Below the pieces are notes generated by a model. The model saw nothing but the letters and a program-made list of their open reading frames with translations. It was not told where the DNA came from and ran no database searches. Both the position numbers and the translations under genes were made by a program. Shown here in pieces: positions 32,716 through 40,920 of a DNA stretch of 64,000 nt. Numbering within the stretch: position 1 is the stretch's first letter; each line of letters begins with the position of its first letter. The DNA lies in contig JAKSTM010000002.1 of NCBI GenBank assembly GCA_024402565.1, positions 100,805 through 164,804 of the forward strand, in the 5' to 3' direction. The stretch is from Treponema sp. GTDB taxonomy: Bacteria; Spirochaetota; Spirochaetia; Treponematales; Treponemataceae.

Positions 32716-35634
32716 ATGGTCATGTCCGAAAATATGATTCTTGCCACTCTGAATCTTTCAGACGAACAGATTGATTTTTTCAGAGATCTTCCGGCATTAA
32801 ATTGCAGTATCGAAGTTTTCAACTCTCCAGAGGGAATGGTTCCCTGGTTAAAACATGTTTCCGATGTTGTAATCATTGCAGTTTGTGCCGATTCGCTTTT
32901 GAATCACGGACATAACGAAGTTGAAAAGTTACTTGACCTTTTTAAAATCGAACCCGCTTTAAGTATTAATCCTGTTATTGCAGTTACTTCAGATAAAGAA
33001 AGTGTCGAAGAAATTGTTCTGGAAAGGGGCTTTGCTTCAGACATTATTGATTTTAATCTTCCAAAGAAAAACACCTCGTTAAAACTTAGAAATCTTCTTT
33101 TGCTGTCTCGTGCACGTTATAAAATCGAGATGGAATATCTCGCAAAGCATGAATCAGAAAATCGCAAGAAGTTTGAACGGCTTCAGGAACTGGATAAAGA
33201 AACAGGAATCTTTAATCGTGAAGCATTCTGTCGTCGTACAGAAGAAATGATTCGTTCGAATCCTGAAAAAAGTTTTGTTCTTGTTCGCTGGGATATCGAC
33301 CGCTTTAAAATCTATAACGATACTTTTGGTGTTCATGCCGGCGATGCACTTTTACGCGCTATCGGAAAATCTTACATCGACCGAAATTTTCAGTCCGTAA
33401 CTTATGGACACTGGGTTTCCGACCACTTTGTTATGTGTATGGAAGAACGACTGTTTTCCAGCGTTGCCGTACACAAATATATCAGCGAACAGATTTCCCT
33501 TTATCGTTCCGACTTTGAATTTATCGTCCGAATGGGCGTTTACCGAATTACTGATCCGAACTTAAGTGTTGCACTTATGTGTGACCGTGCCCTTATGGCC
33601 ATGAAGTCTATTAAAAATGACTTTGAACGTCGTGTAGCTTTCTATGATGAATCAATGCGCGGTCAGATGATGGAAGAGCAGGAACTTATTACCGATATGG
33701 AACCTGCTATTCAGAATGAAGATTTCCAGATTTTCTTTCAGCCTCAGTACAATTATGCGTCTGGAAAAATGTCCGGGGCAGAAGCTTTGGTCCGCTGGTT
33801 CCATCCTACAAAAGGGGTTATCAGTCCGGCAAAGTTTATTCCTGTTTTTGAACAGAATGGATTCATTTGTCGTTTGGATGAATATATCTGGGAACATGTA
33901 TGCATGGCTTTGAAAAAATGGAAAGACCAGGGCTATGAACTGATTCCTGTTTCGGTGAATATTTCCCGTCGCGATATTTATAATCCAAACCTGGTTCAGT
34001 ACCTTATTAACCTTGTAAATCGATACGAACTGGATCCGTTCTATCTGCGTCTTGAAATTACAGAATCGGCATACATGGAAGAACCTGCTCAGCTTATTAA
34101 AGTTGTAGAAAGAATGAAAGAAGCCGGTTTCACTATCGAAATGGACGACTTTGGAAGCGGATATTCTTCACTTAATACATTGAAAGATGTTCCTGTTGAT
34201 ATTCTTAAATTGGATTTGAAATTCTTAAGTTCAGAAGGCACGAATAAAAGGGGAGGAAGTATTCTTACCTCTATCGTTCGCATGGCTAACTGGCTGAATC
34301 TTCCAATTATTGCCGAAGGAATCGAAAACGTTGAGCAGGCAGAATTCTTAAAAACAATCGGTTGTTATACAATGCAGGGCTTCCTTTTCAGCCGACCTAT
34401 TCCGGAAGATGAATTCCTTAAACTTATGGAAGCGGCCGACCTGGAAATGATCGAAAATGAAGATACTCCTGAAGATCTTGCAAATGCCGTTGACTTCCTG
34501 AATCTTTCCACACAGAATGCTTTGCTTTTCAACAGCTTTGTTGGCGGTGCTGCCATAATCGAACGAGACAAAGACGAAATTGATGCTATTCGCATAAATG
34601 ACAAATTCTTCGATACAGTCTGCATTTCCCGTGAACAGTATCAGAATACACCTCACCAGTGCCTGGGTTATTATGCAGAAAAATATGCAGACCAGTTCAA
34701 ACAAATGCTTGATGAAGCTCATGATAATGGAAGGGAATCAACATGTGTTCTCCACTGGCGGCCTTTTGACGGTAGTGGTAAACGATACTGGATTCAGTAT
34801 AGGTCCCGTTTCTTGGCTTCGTCCGGACATTCAGAAATTTATTACGTTGCCGTAGAAAACGTAACACAGAATATACATCTGCTCCATGAAAATGAACGAA
34901 TAAATAATGAACTTACATCGATAATCGACAGTGTGCCTTGTGGAATTATCACAATGCGGAAAGAAGGTCCTGGCATGCCACAGATTAAGTTTATTAATAA
35001 AGGAATCTGTTCAATTTATGGATATTCACCTGTAGAATTCGAAAAAGTTTTTGAAACTAATTGTGAGGCAACTTTTGCACCAGGTGAATACGAAAAATTC
35101 GTGACTTTGTTAAAAGAAACTATCGCCGCAAAAAGAAATTCTTTCCAGACCCGTTCAGTGGTTGAACGGAAAAATGGAACTTCCCGCCTGGTATTTGTTC
35201 AGAGCGTTTTGAATTACGATAAAGACGGCGTAGATATAATTATTATTCTGATTGATTTGAACCAGCAGATAGAAGGGGATGTTTCAAAATTTGGTCAGAT
35301 TCTGAACAAGGTTTATGATGAAGTTTTTGAAGTAAATTATGAAACCGGTTCCATGAAATTTATTTCTTCGAATATGGATTTTCAGCCGAAAACAAAAGAT
35401 CCTCAGTCTCTTCATGAAGTTCTTACAAACTGGATAAAAACTTACGTTGTGGAAGAAGACCGTAAAAAGACTGCAGTTCTTCTGGATATAGAAAAAATCA
35501 ATGCAATTCAGGCAACTGGCGAAGTTCCTCATTTTGAATATTCTATCAGCATTAATGGAAAGATTATTCCGGTTTCCACAACACTCATGCAGGTAGAAAA
35601 AAACACTTACTTCGTTTGTGACCGCCGAAGATAA
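32716..35634 (+). CDS. EAL-domain c-di-GMP phosphodiesterase with degenerate GGDEF and PAS region
   Basis: Predicted cytoplasmic signalling protein of ~972 residues. Residues ~1-140 look like a receiver-like alpha/beta domain. A GGDEF fold follows (LDKETGIFNREAFCRR, VRWDIDRFKIYNDTFG), but the signature is GHWVSDHF near 231 instead of GGDEF, so cyclase activity is unlikely. The EAL domain (~335-580) keeps GAEALVRW, NISRRD, ITESAY, MDDFGSGYSSL, LKLDLKF, EGIENVEQAEFL and MQGFLFSRP, so hydrolysis of c-di-GMP is expected. PAS-like segments occupy ~600-972. The ATG at 32716 is preferred over TTG 32713 and ATG 32722. It lies 21 nt after cheB, suggesting coordinated control of motility. Confidence 0.9.
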   Translation: MVMSENMILATLNLSDEQIDFFRDLPALNCSIEVFNSPEGMVPWLKHVSDVVIIAVCADSLLNHGHNEVEKLLDLFKIEPALSINPVIAVTSDKESVEEIVLERGFASDIIDFNLPKKNTSLKLRNLLLLSRARYKIEMEYLAKHESENRKKFERLQELDKETGIFNREAFCRRTEEMIRSNPEKSFVLVRWDIDRFKIYNDTFGVHAGDALLRAIGKSYIDRNFQSVTYGHWVSDHFVMCMEERLFSSVAVHKYISEQISLYRSDFEFIVRMGVYRITDPNLSVALMCDRALMAMKSIKNDFERRVAFYDESMRGQMMEEQELITDMEPAIQNEDFQIFFQPQYNYASGKMSGAEALVRWFHPTKGVISPAKFIPVFEQNGFICRLDEYIWEHVCMALKKWKDQGYELIPVSVNISRRDIYNPNLVQYLINLVNRYELDPFYLRLEITESAYMEEPAQLIKVVERMKEAGFTIEMDDFGSGYSSLNTLKDVPVDILKLDLKFLSSEGTNKRGGSILTSIVRMANWLNLPIIAEGIENVEQAEFLKTIGCYTMQGFLFSRPIPEDEFLKLMEAADLEMIENEDTPEDLANAVDFLNLSTQNALLFNSFVGGAAIIERDKDEIDAIRINDKFFDTVCISREQYQNTPHQCLGYYAEKYADQFKQMLDEAHDNGRESTCVLHWRPFDGSGKRYWIQYRSRFLASSGHSEIYYVAVENVTQNIHLLHENERINNELTSIIDSVPCGIITMRKEGPGMPQIKFINKGICSIYGYSPVEFEKVFETNCEATFAPGEYEKFVTLLKETIAAKRNSFQTRSVVERKNGTSRLVFVQSVLNYDKDGVDIIIILIDLNQQIEGDVSKFGQILNKVYDEVFEVNYETGSMKFISSNMDFQPKTKDPQSLHEVLTNWIKTYVVEEDRKKTAVLLDIEKINAIQATGEVPHFEYSISINGKIIPVSTTLMQVEKNTYFVCDRRR

Positions 35635-35679
35635 GTTTTTTGCTAATCGGTACATCTGTTAATTTCTGCGTAATTTTTA

Positions 35680-35685
35680 TATAAT
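35680..35685 (+). promoter_or_regulatory. -10 box of prfA, possible leaderless start
   Basis: TATAAT ends 8 nt before the ATG at 35694, with no ribosome-binding site. The -35 is unclear (TGTTAA at 35657). Confidence 0.5.
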
Positions 35686-35693
35686 TACAGACT

Positions 35694-36764
35694 ATGGATC
35701 TCATTAAGAAACTCGATGAATGTGAAGCACGTTTGAAAGAAGTGCAGGAAATGGTCATGGACCCGAATCTGGTAAAAGACCAGAAAAAATACAAAGACGT
35801 TATGCGCGAAAACGGATATCTGTCTGATGTAGTAGAACTCTATGCAGAATATAAAAAAGTTCTTCAGGGAATCAAAGACGCCACTGAAATGATTACAATG
35901 GAAGACGACGTCGATATGAAAGAAATGGCTCGTGAAGAACTTAAAGAACTGGAAGAACGCCAGCCAAAACTGGAAGATCAGATTAAACTTAAGCTTATTC
36001 CGCCTGATCCACTTGATGAAAAGAACATCATTCTGGAAATCCGCTCTGCAGCCGGTGGAGATGAAGCTTCTCTTTTCGTTCGTGACCTTTGGGAAATGTA
36101 CACACATCTGGCTGAACGCCGCGGATGGAAAACAGAAACAATGGAAGCCCAGGAAACAGAAGTCGGCGGCTTTAATAAAATCGTTACATCAATTTCAGGT
36201 AAATTCGTTTATGGAGCACTTCGCTTTGAATCTGGTGTTCACCGTGTTCAGCGTGTTCCTGCAACAGAAAGTCAGGGCCGTTTGCAGACTTCAACTGTAA
36301 CAGTTGCTGTTCTTCCTGAAGCTGAAGAAACAGAAATCGAAATTAAACCAGGTGACGTTCGCGTTGACGTTATGCGCGCTGGTGGACCTGGTGGACAGTG
36401 TGTTAACACAACAGACTCTGCCGTTCGTCTTACCCATATTCCTACCGGACTTGTTGTTATCCAGCAGGATGAAAAATCACAGATTAAAAACAAAGAAAAA
36501 GCATTCCGCGTTCTGCGTGCCCGCCTTTTTGAACTTGAAGAAAGTAAAAAACAGGCCGAACGTGCAGCTACCCGTCTTTCAATGGTTGGTTCCGGTGCCC
36601 GTTCCGAAAAAATCCGCACTTACAACTATCCTCAGGATCGTATCACAGACCACCGCATCAACTACAGCCAGCACAACCTTCCAGGCTTCATGATGGGCGA
36701 CATGGACGACATGCTTGACGCCTTGAACGTTTACGCAAAAGAAGAACAGTTCAACGACCTTTAG
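35694..36764 (+). CDS. prfA: Peptide chain release factor 1
   Basis: Recognises UAA and UAG in the ribosomal A site and triggers peptide release. The codon-recognition PAT tripeptide is present in [14 protein letters not shown], which marks RF1 rather than RF2. The catalytic GGQ occurs in [20 protein letters not shown]. The N-terminal helical domain and C-terminal [20 protein letters not shown] are standard. Length 356 residues is normal. It stands alone; the prmC methyltransferase gene often found after prfA is absent here. An AT-rich repeat block begins immediately after the stop. Confidence 0.97.
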   Translation: MDLIKKLDECEARLKEVQEMVMDPNLVKDQKKYKDVMRENGYLSDVVELYAEYKKVLQGIKDATEMITMEDDVDMKEMAREELKELEERQPKLEDQIKLKLIPPDPLDEKNIILEIRSAAGGDEASLFVRDLWEMYTHLAERRGWKTETMEAQETEVGGFNKIVTSISGKFVYGALRFESGVHRVQRVPATESQGRLQTSTVTVAVLPEAEETEIEIKPGDVRVDVMRAGGPGGQCVNTTDSAVRLTHIPTGLVVIQQDEKSQIKNKEKAFRVLRARLFELEESKKQAERAATRLSMVGSGARSEKIRTYNYPQDRITDHRINYSQHNLPGFMMGDMDDMLDALNVYAKEEQFNDL

Positions 36765-36925
36765 ATAAATAATAAATAATAAATAATAAATAATAAATAA
36801 TAGGTAATAGGTAATAAATAATAAATAATAACTTTTACTTGTTACCTATTCATTTTATTACCTCTTAATTATTATCTCTTAATTATTAATTCTAATTATT
36901 ATTTATTATCTCTTAATTATTATTT
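36765..36925. repeat. AT-rich heptanucleotide repeat block downstream of prfA
   Basis: Tandem copies of AATAAAT run from the prfA stop, followed by variants of AATTATT. Arms AATAGGTAA (36806-36814) and TTACCTATT (36842-36850) form a 9-bp inverted repeat within the block. The phrase ATCTCTTAATTATTA also appears near 63940. With the following bases it makes up most of the 450-bp gap before the lipoprotein gene. Confidence 0.8.
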
Positions 36926-36990
36926 CTCTTAGGGCGTTTTCCCTATCTTTACGCACATTTTCAAGTTTTTCAGTATATTTCTTCTATATA

Positions 36991-37000
36991 GGGGGGGGGG
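36991..37000. repeat. Poly-G tract (10 G) upstream of lipoprotein gene
   Basis: An uninterrupted run of ten Gs lies in very AT-rich DNA, 39 bp upstream of a TATAAT box at 37040-37045. Homopolymeric G tracts near promoters change length by slippage and can switch surface-protein genes in treponemes and other bacteria. Confidence 0.75.
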
Positions 37001-37039
37001 TAATCAATTTAAAGCAGAAAAATTTAAATTTGCATAAAA

Positions 37040-37217
37040 TATAATATGCTGTTATTGTAGAAGATAGTGCTAAAATGGAGATTTTTAATTTTCTCCGGAT
37101 AGCCGTTTTAAAAAGGTATTAATCGTAGCGCATGCTACGGGGAATAAAAGTAAACACTTACTGGCGTAAAAGGGCAGGTTGCTCTTGTCGGTAAAATAAA
37201 AAAAAAGGAGTAATTTT
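37040..37217 (+). promoter_or_regulatory. Promoter and structured leader of large lipoprotein gene
   Basis: TATAAT at 37040-37045 gives a ~165-nt leader. Hairpins visible in it: GGAGA/TCTCC inside TAAAATGG/CCGTTTTA; CGTAGC-GCAT-GCTACG; and AGTAA-ACAC-TTACT. AAGGAG precedes the ATG. I do not match it to a known riboswitch. No clear -35 is present. Confidence 0.55.
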
Positions 37218-40200
37218 ATGAAGAAATTCGTAAAAGCATTAGCTGTTGCATTAACAGCTTTTGTAGTGGTTTCATTGACTGGTTGTCAGAATGGTGCTTC
37301 CCTTATCAATGAAATTAACCTCGAAGCCCCTGAATTAACTGTTAAAGCATTCCCAGGTTACAACTATGTTGCTTGGTTGCCAGTTGAAGGTGCTGCTTCG
37401 GTAGTAGTTTATCGTAATGATGGTACAAAAGTATCAGGAGGTACTGATAACAATAATGGCGGTTCCTATATCGATACTAGCATTAAGAATGGTGCAGAAT
37501 ATAAATATACTGCATACGCATTCAAGAAGTCTGACAGATCACTGGATGTTACAACACCAGGTGCTACTACACAGATGGGTAACTGGGATGAAGTTATCTT
37601 GAAACAGAGTGGAAGCAAAACTTCTGCATCTGTAAAAGCAGTCGTTCCTGTTAATGGAACAAAAGCACTTGATTTGATTGACTACGAAGGTGGCGATCAG
37701 TCAAAATTCAAGCTCAACAAGGACAACATTAATGTTGAATTGATCAACAACGAAATGTGGGTTTCTTTCCCAACTAAAGCTTACTTGAAATATACAGTAA
37801 ACTTCTACAAAGGAAATGAACTTGAAACATTTGATACAATTGTATCTGATGTAGTTGCTGCTAATACATACTCATCTTCTACTACATATGACAAGAACTT
37901 CTACACTGTAGATGGTAACTATGCAAAAAAATTAGCTTCTACTGCTGCTGGTGAATATACAGTAACTGTAAAAGTTGCTTCTTTGTTAGGATCTGACTAC
38001 CCAGAATCTGAAGTTATTACAGCTTCTAAGAAAGTAACAATCAAAGGTCTTGATGTAACAACAGCTACTTCTGGACCAGTTGTTCAGTACAAAGATAAAG
38101 ATACTATCCGCGTTCTCTGGTCACCTGCTAAAAACCACAACAACGAAGCTTACCCAGCATCTAAGTACTCTGTATACTACAGCAATACTTTCACAAACTA
38201 CTGGAAAGATGTTTCTTCTGTAACAGTAAAAGTTGCTAAAGTAAACGAAGATGGTTCTGCTGTAACAGATAAAGAAGGTAACCCAGTTTACGATGAAAAA
38301 CTCGAAAGCCTTATTAAAGCAAACAAAGCTTTCAATCAGGATGTTTACTATATTGACTTCGATTTGACAAAGGATAAGGTTTCTAACGAAATTACAAACA
38401 CATTCCGTGTTGTATTGAAAGACAAAGATGCTGATGGTACACCACTTTACGAAGCTTACAAAGAAAACTCTGTAGGTTCATTCATAACAAACGCTACTGG
38501 TGCTACATTAAGTGCTGTTAATACAGCATTGGAAGATATGGATCTTGATGGAATGAAGAATGACCTGTTAGTAAAAGTAGAAGCTCCAAACAAATCAACA
38601 ACAATTTCTGCTGTTAAATACGCTTTCGTAGATTCAACATCAAAAGTATTGATGGAAGAAGAATATACAAATGCTCTTACAGTAGTTGATGCTACAGGAA
38701 CAAATTTCTTTGTTATTAAAGACATCCCTGTTGGAAAATACGTAGCATTGTATGCTGCAACAACAGAAGAAGGTAAAGCAACAGCTTATGCTCTGCGTAC
38801 TTATACATCTACTCCATCTGTATCTGCACTTGGTGATGCTACACAGACTGTATCTGTAGCATTTACTGATGTTGATGAAGATAAAGATTTGACTTCTAAA
38901 GATGTTTACTTCAAAGTAACAGGCCTTAAAGAAGGACAGACTGTAGTAAATGCTAAATATGCAGTTTCTAAAGTTTCTTCTGGTGTAGCTACTTCATTGC
39001 TTTACTCTGACAAAGCAGTAAAAGCTCCAGCATTCACAACTATTGATGGTTTGAGTGGAACAACATATTCTGCTACAGCTTATTCATACATTAAAGATGT
39101 TGCTAAAGACAGCTACGTTGCATTGTATGTTGAAATTGCTGAAGCTGGACAGTTGAACAAGAAAGCTACTGCAGTTTCTACTAAGGCAACATTGCCAGCT
39201 GCTTATGATTCTAACTTGAACCCAACAGTAACTGTATCTTATATTGCTGCTGATGATGATGGTCTTGCAAATGATGCAATTATCTATGTTAAACCAGATG
39301 CAGATACAAAACTTACTTCTGTAAAATATGTTGCTAACATTGATTCAACAGCTTGTGATATCCTTCTTTCTACTGATGCTGCAAAAGCTCTTACAATTCC
39401 AACAGCTGAACAGACAGCTTACACATGGGTTGTAAAAGATGTTGCTAAAGAAAGCTATGTTGCAGTTTATGCAAAAACTGAAAAAGATGTAAACTTCGGT
39501 TTCAAAACTGCAAAAACAGCAGGAACAGCTGCTTCTGCTGCTAAGGGTTATAATACTGGAATGTTCGATAACATTCCTGGATATGACAAAACAAATTTGT
39601 TGAAGATTAACTATGTAGCTCTTGGTGAAGATAAGATTGCTAATGATGCATTGATTCAGGTTAAACTCCCAGAAGTATCATATGATTCAGCAACTGGTAA
39701 ATACTTAAATGCAGACAAGAAACTTGCTGAAGTAAAATATGTTACAACAAAAGTTAACAGTACAGACTTGCTTTATACTCCAGAAGCAAAACCACTTACA
39801 ATTCCTACAACAACTGCTACAACAGAACCACGTACATTCTACTACTTTGTTGTAGAAAACGTTCCTGAAGGAAACTACACATTTGCTTATGCTAAGTTCA
39901 CAGAAAAGAACGAATACTGTGAAGCAACAGCAAATACAACTGGTACAGTTTCTTACAAAGCAGCAGCTACAGCAGCTGTTGTTGAGTTGGAAAAAGTTGC
40001 ACAGGATGCAGATAAAGTTGTTAACGATGTAAGAGTTGATATTGATCTTAAGAATAAAGACAACAAATTGAAGTCTATTCTTTACGTAGTAGTTGATGAA
40101 AAAACAGTAGGTGCAGAAATTGCAAATGCTTCTGATCTTCTTAAATCAACAGATGTTAAAGCTTTGCCAGTTGTTGCAAATACTTATACATACTACATCA

Positions 40201-40742
40201 AAGATGTTAAGGCTAATGCAAAAGTTTACGTAATGGCTGAAGTAGAATGCAAAGATAAAGTAAATACATTCTCTACAGTATATAATACTACAATGGATGA
40301 CCTTACAGCTCCAAGTGCAGTTAAATTGAATGGTACTCCTGTAGTTCTCACTAATGCAGCTGGTAAAAAACTCCGTGAAAATGATGGAACAACTTCATTC
40401 ATGGTTGCTGCAGATGCTGATGGAAAACTTAATGACTTGTCTTTCAATCTCCAGCTTAACCTTACACAGACAGCTTCTGTTGTTTACGTAACTGCTGATA
40501 AAGCTGTACTTCTTGATAACCAGCTGTATGCTAACCTTGGTAAACCTGTTGCTGTTAAAGGTACACCAGAAGATCTTAAAGATGATCTTGCTAAGCCAGA
40601 TTTAGTTACTGGTAAAAAATACACTTATGAACTTAAAGATGTTCCTGCAAAACAGTATGTAGCTATCGTTATTACTGTAAAAGAAGCAGGAAAAGATGAC
40701 TTTGTATATACATTGAAAACATCTAATGCTGCTGCAGAATAA
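37218..40742 (+). CDS. Large repeat-containing lipoprotein, probable surface or periplasmic protein
   Basis: No named family recognised. The 1,174-residue product has a lipoprotein signal ending VVSLTGC. Residues ~35-110 resemble a fibronectin type III domain (PGYNYVAWLPVEGAASVVVY). From ~435 to the end there are about six imperfect repeats of 112-137 residues, each starting with a D/N-rich turn (DMDLDGMKNDLLVKV, AADDDGLANDAIIYVKP, LGEDKIANDALIQVKL) and ending with a strand like KDVAKESYVAVYA. This pattern suggests stacked beta domains with possible calcium-binding loops. AAGGAG lies 9-14 nt before the ATG. A poly-G tract and structured leader precede it, and two hairpins follow. Its smooth, restricted codon choice suggests high expression. 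Confidence 0.8.
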   Translation: MKKFVKALAVALTAFVVVSLTGCQNGASLINEINLEAPELTVKAFPGYNYVAWLPVEGAASVVVYRNDGTKVSGGTDNNNGGSYIDTSIKNGAEYKYTAYAFKKSDRSLDVTTPGATTQMGNWDEVILKQSGSKTSASVKAVVPVNGTKALDLIDYEGGDQSKFKLNKDNINVELINNEMWVSFPTKAYLKYTVNFYKGNELETFDTIVSDVVAANTYSSSTTYDKNFYTVDGNYAKKLASTAAGEYTVTVKVASLLGSDYPESEVITASKKVTIKGLDVTTATSGPVVQYKDKDTIRVLWSPAKNHNNEAYPASKYSVYYSNTFTNYWKDVSSVTVKVAKVNEDGSAVTDKEGNPVYDEKLESLIKANKAFNQDVYYIDFDLTKDKVSNEITNTFRVVLKDKDADGTPLYEAYKENSVGSFITNATGATLSAVNTALEDMDLDGMKNDLLVKVEAPNKSTTISAVKYAFVDSTSKVLMEEEYTNALTVVDATGTNFFVIKDIPVGKYVALYAATTEEGKATAYALRTYTSTPSVSALGDATQTVSVAFTDVDEDKDLTSKDVYFKVTGLKEGQTVVNAKYAVSKVSSGVATSLLYSDKAVKAPAFTTIDGLSGTTYSATAYSYIKDVAKDSYVALYVEIAEAGQLNKKATAVSTKATLPAAYDSNLNPTVTVSYIAADDDGLANDAIIYVKPDADTKLTSVKYVANIDSTACDILLSTDAAKALTIPTAEQTAYTWVVKDVAKESYVAVYAKTEKDVNFGFKTAKTAGTAASAAKGYNTGMFDNIPGYDKTNLLKINYVALGEDKIANDALIQVKLPEVSYDSATGKYLNADKKLAEVKYVTTKVNSTDLLYTPEAKPLTIPTTTATTEPRTFYYFVVENVPEGNYTFAYAKFTEKNEYCEATANTTGTVSYKAAATAAVVELEKVAQDADKVVNDVRVDIDLKNKDNKLKSILYVVVDEKTVGAEIANASDLLKSTDVKALPVVANTYTYYIKDVKANAKVYVMAEVECKDKVNTFSTVYNTTMDDLTAPSAVKLNGTPVVLTNAAGKKLRENDGTTSFMVAADADGKLNDLSFNLQLNLTQTASVVYVTADKAVLLDNQLYANLGKPVAVKGTPEDLKDDLAKPDLVTGKKYTYELKDVPAKQYVAIVITVKEAGKDDFVYTLKTSNAAAE

Positions 40743-40760
40743 GTAGTATTTTGTTAGTGC

Positions 40761-40823
40761 AATCAACCGGATTTCTCCGGTTGATTTTTGCCCCGGAACG
40801 GTTCGCCGTTTCGGGGTATTTTT
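40761..40823 (+). terminator. Double terminator after the large lipoprotein gene
   Basis: Hairpin one is TCAACCGGA/TCCGGTTGA followed by TTTTT. Hairpin two is CCCCGGAACGG/CCGTTTCGGGG (one wobble) with a TTCG tetraloop, followed by TATTTTT. Two strong stems in tandem imply heavy transcription upstream. Confidence 0.85.
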
Positions 40824-40920
40824 GAGTTCCTACACACGAAAAAAAATTAGTTCTTTAAAATTATTAAATAAGTGTATTAATATATTAAATGAATAGTCCT
40901 TTAATTTTATGGAGTGATTC

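Noticed and set aside
37046..37217. c-di-GMP (GEMM) riboswitch before the large lipoprotein gene
   Set aside because: The conserved GEMM core could not be found despite superficially similar GTAGC/GGGG phrases.
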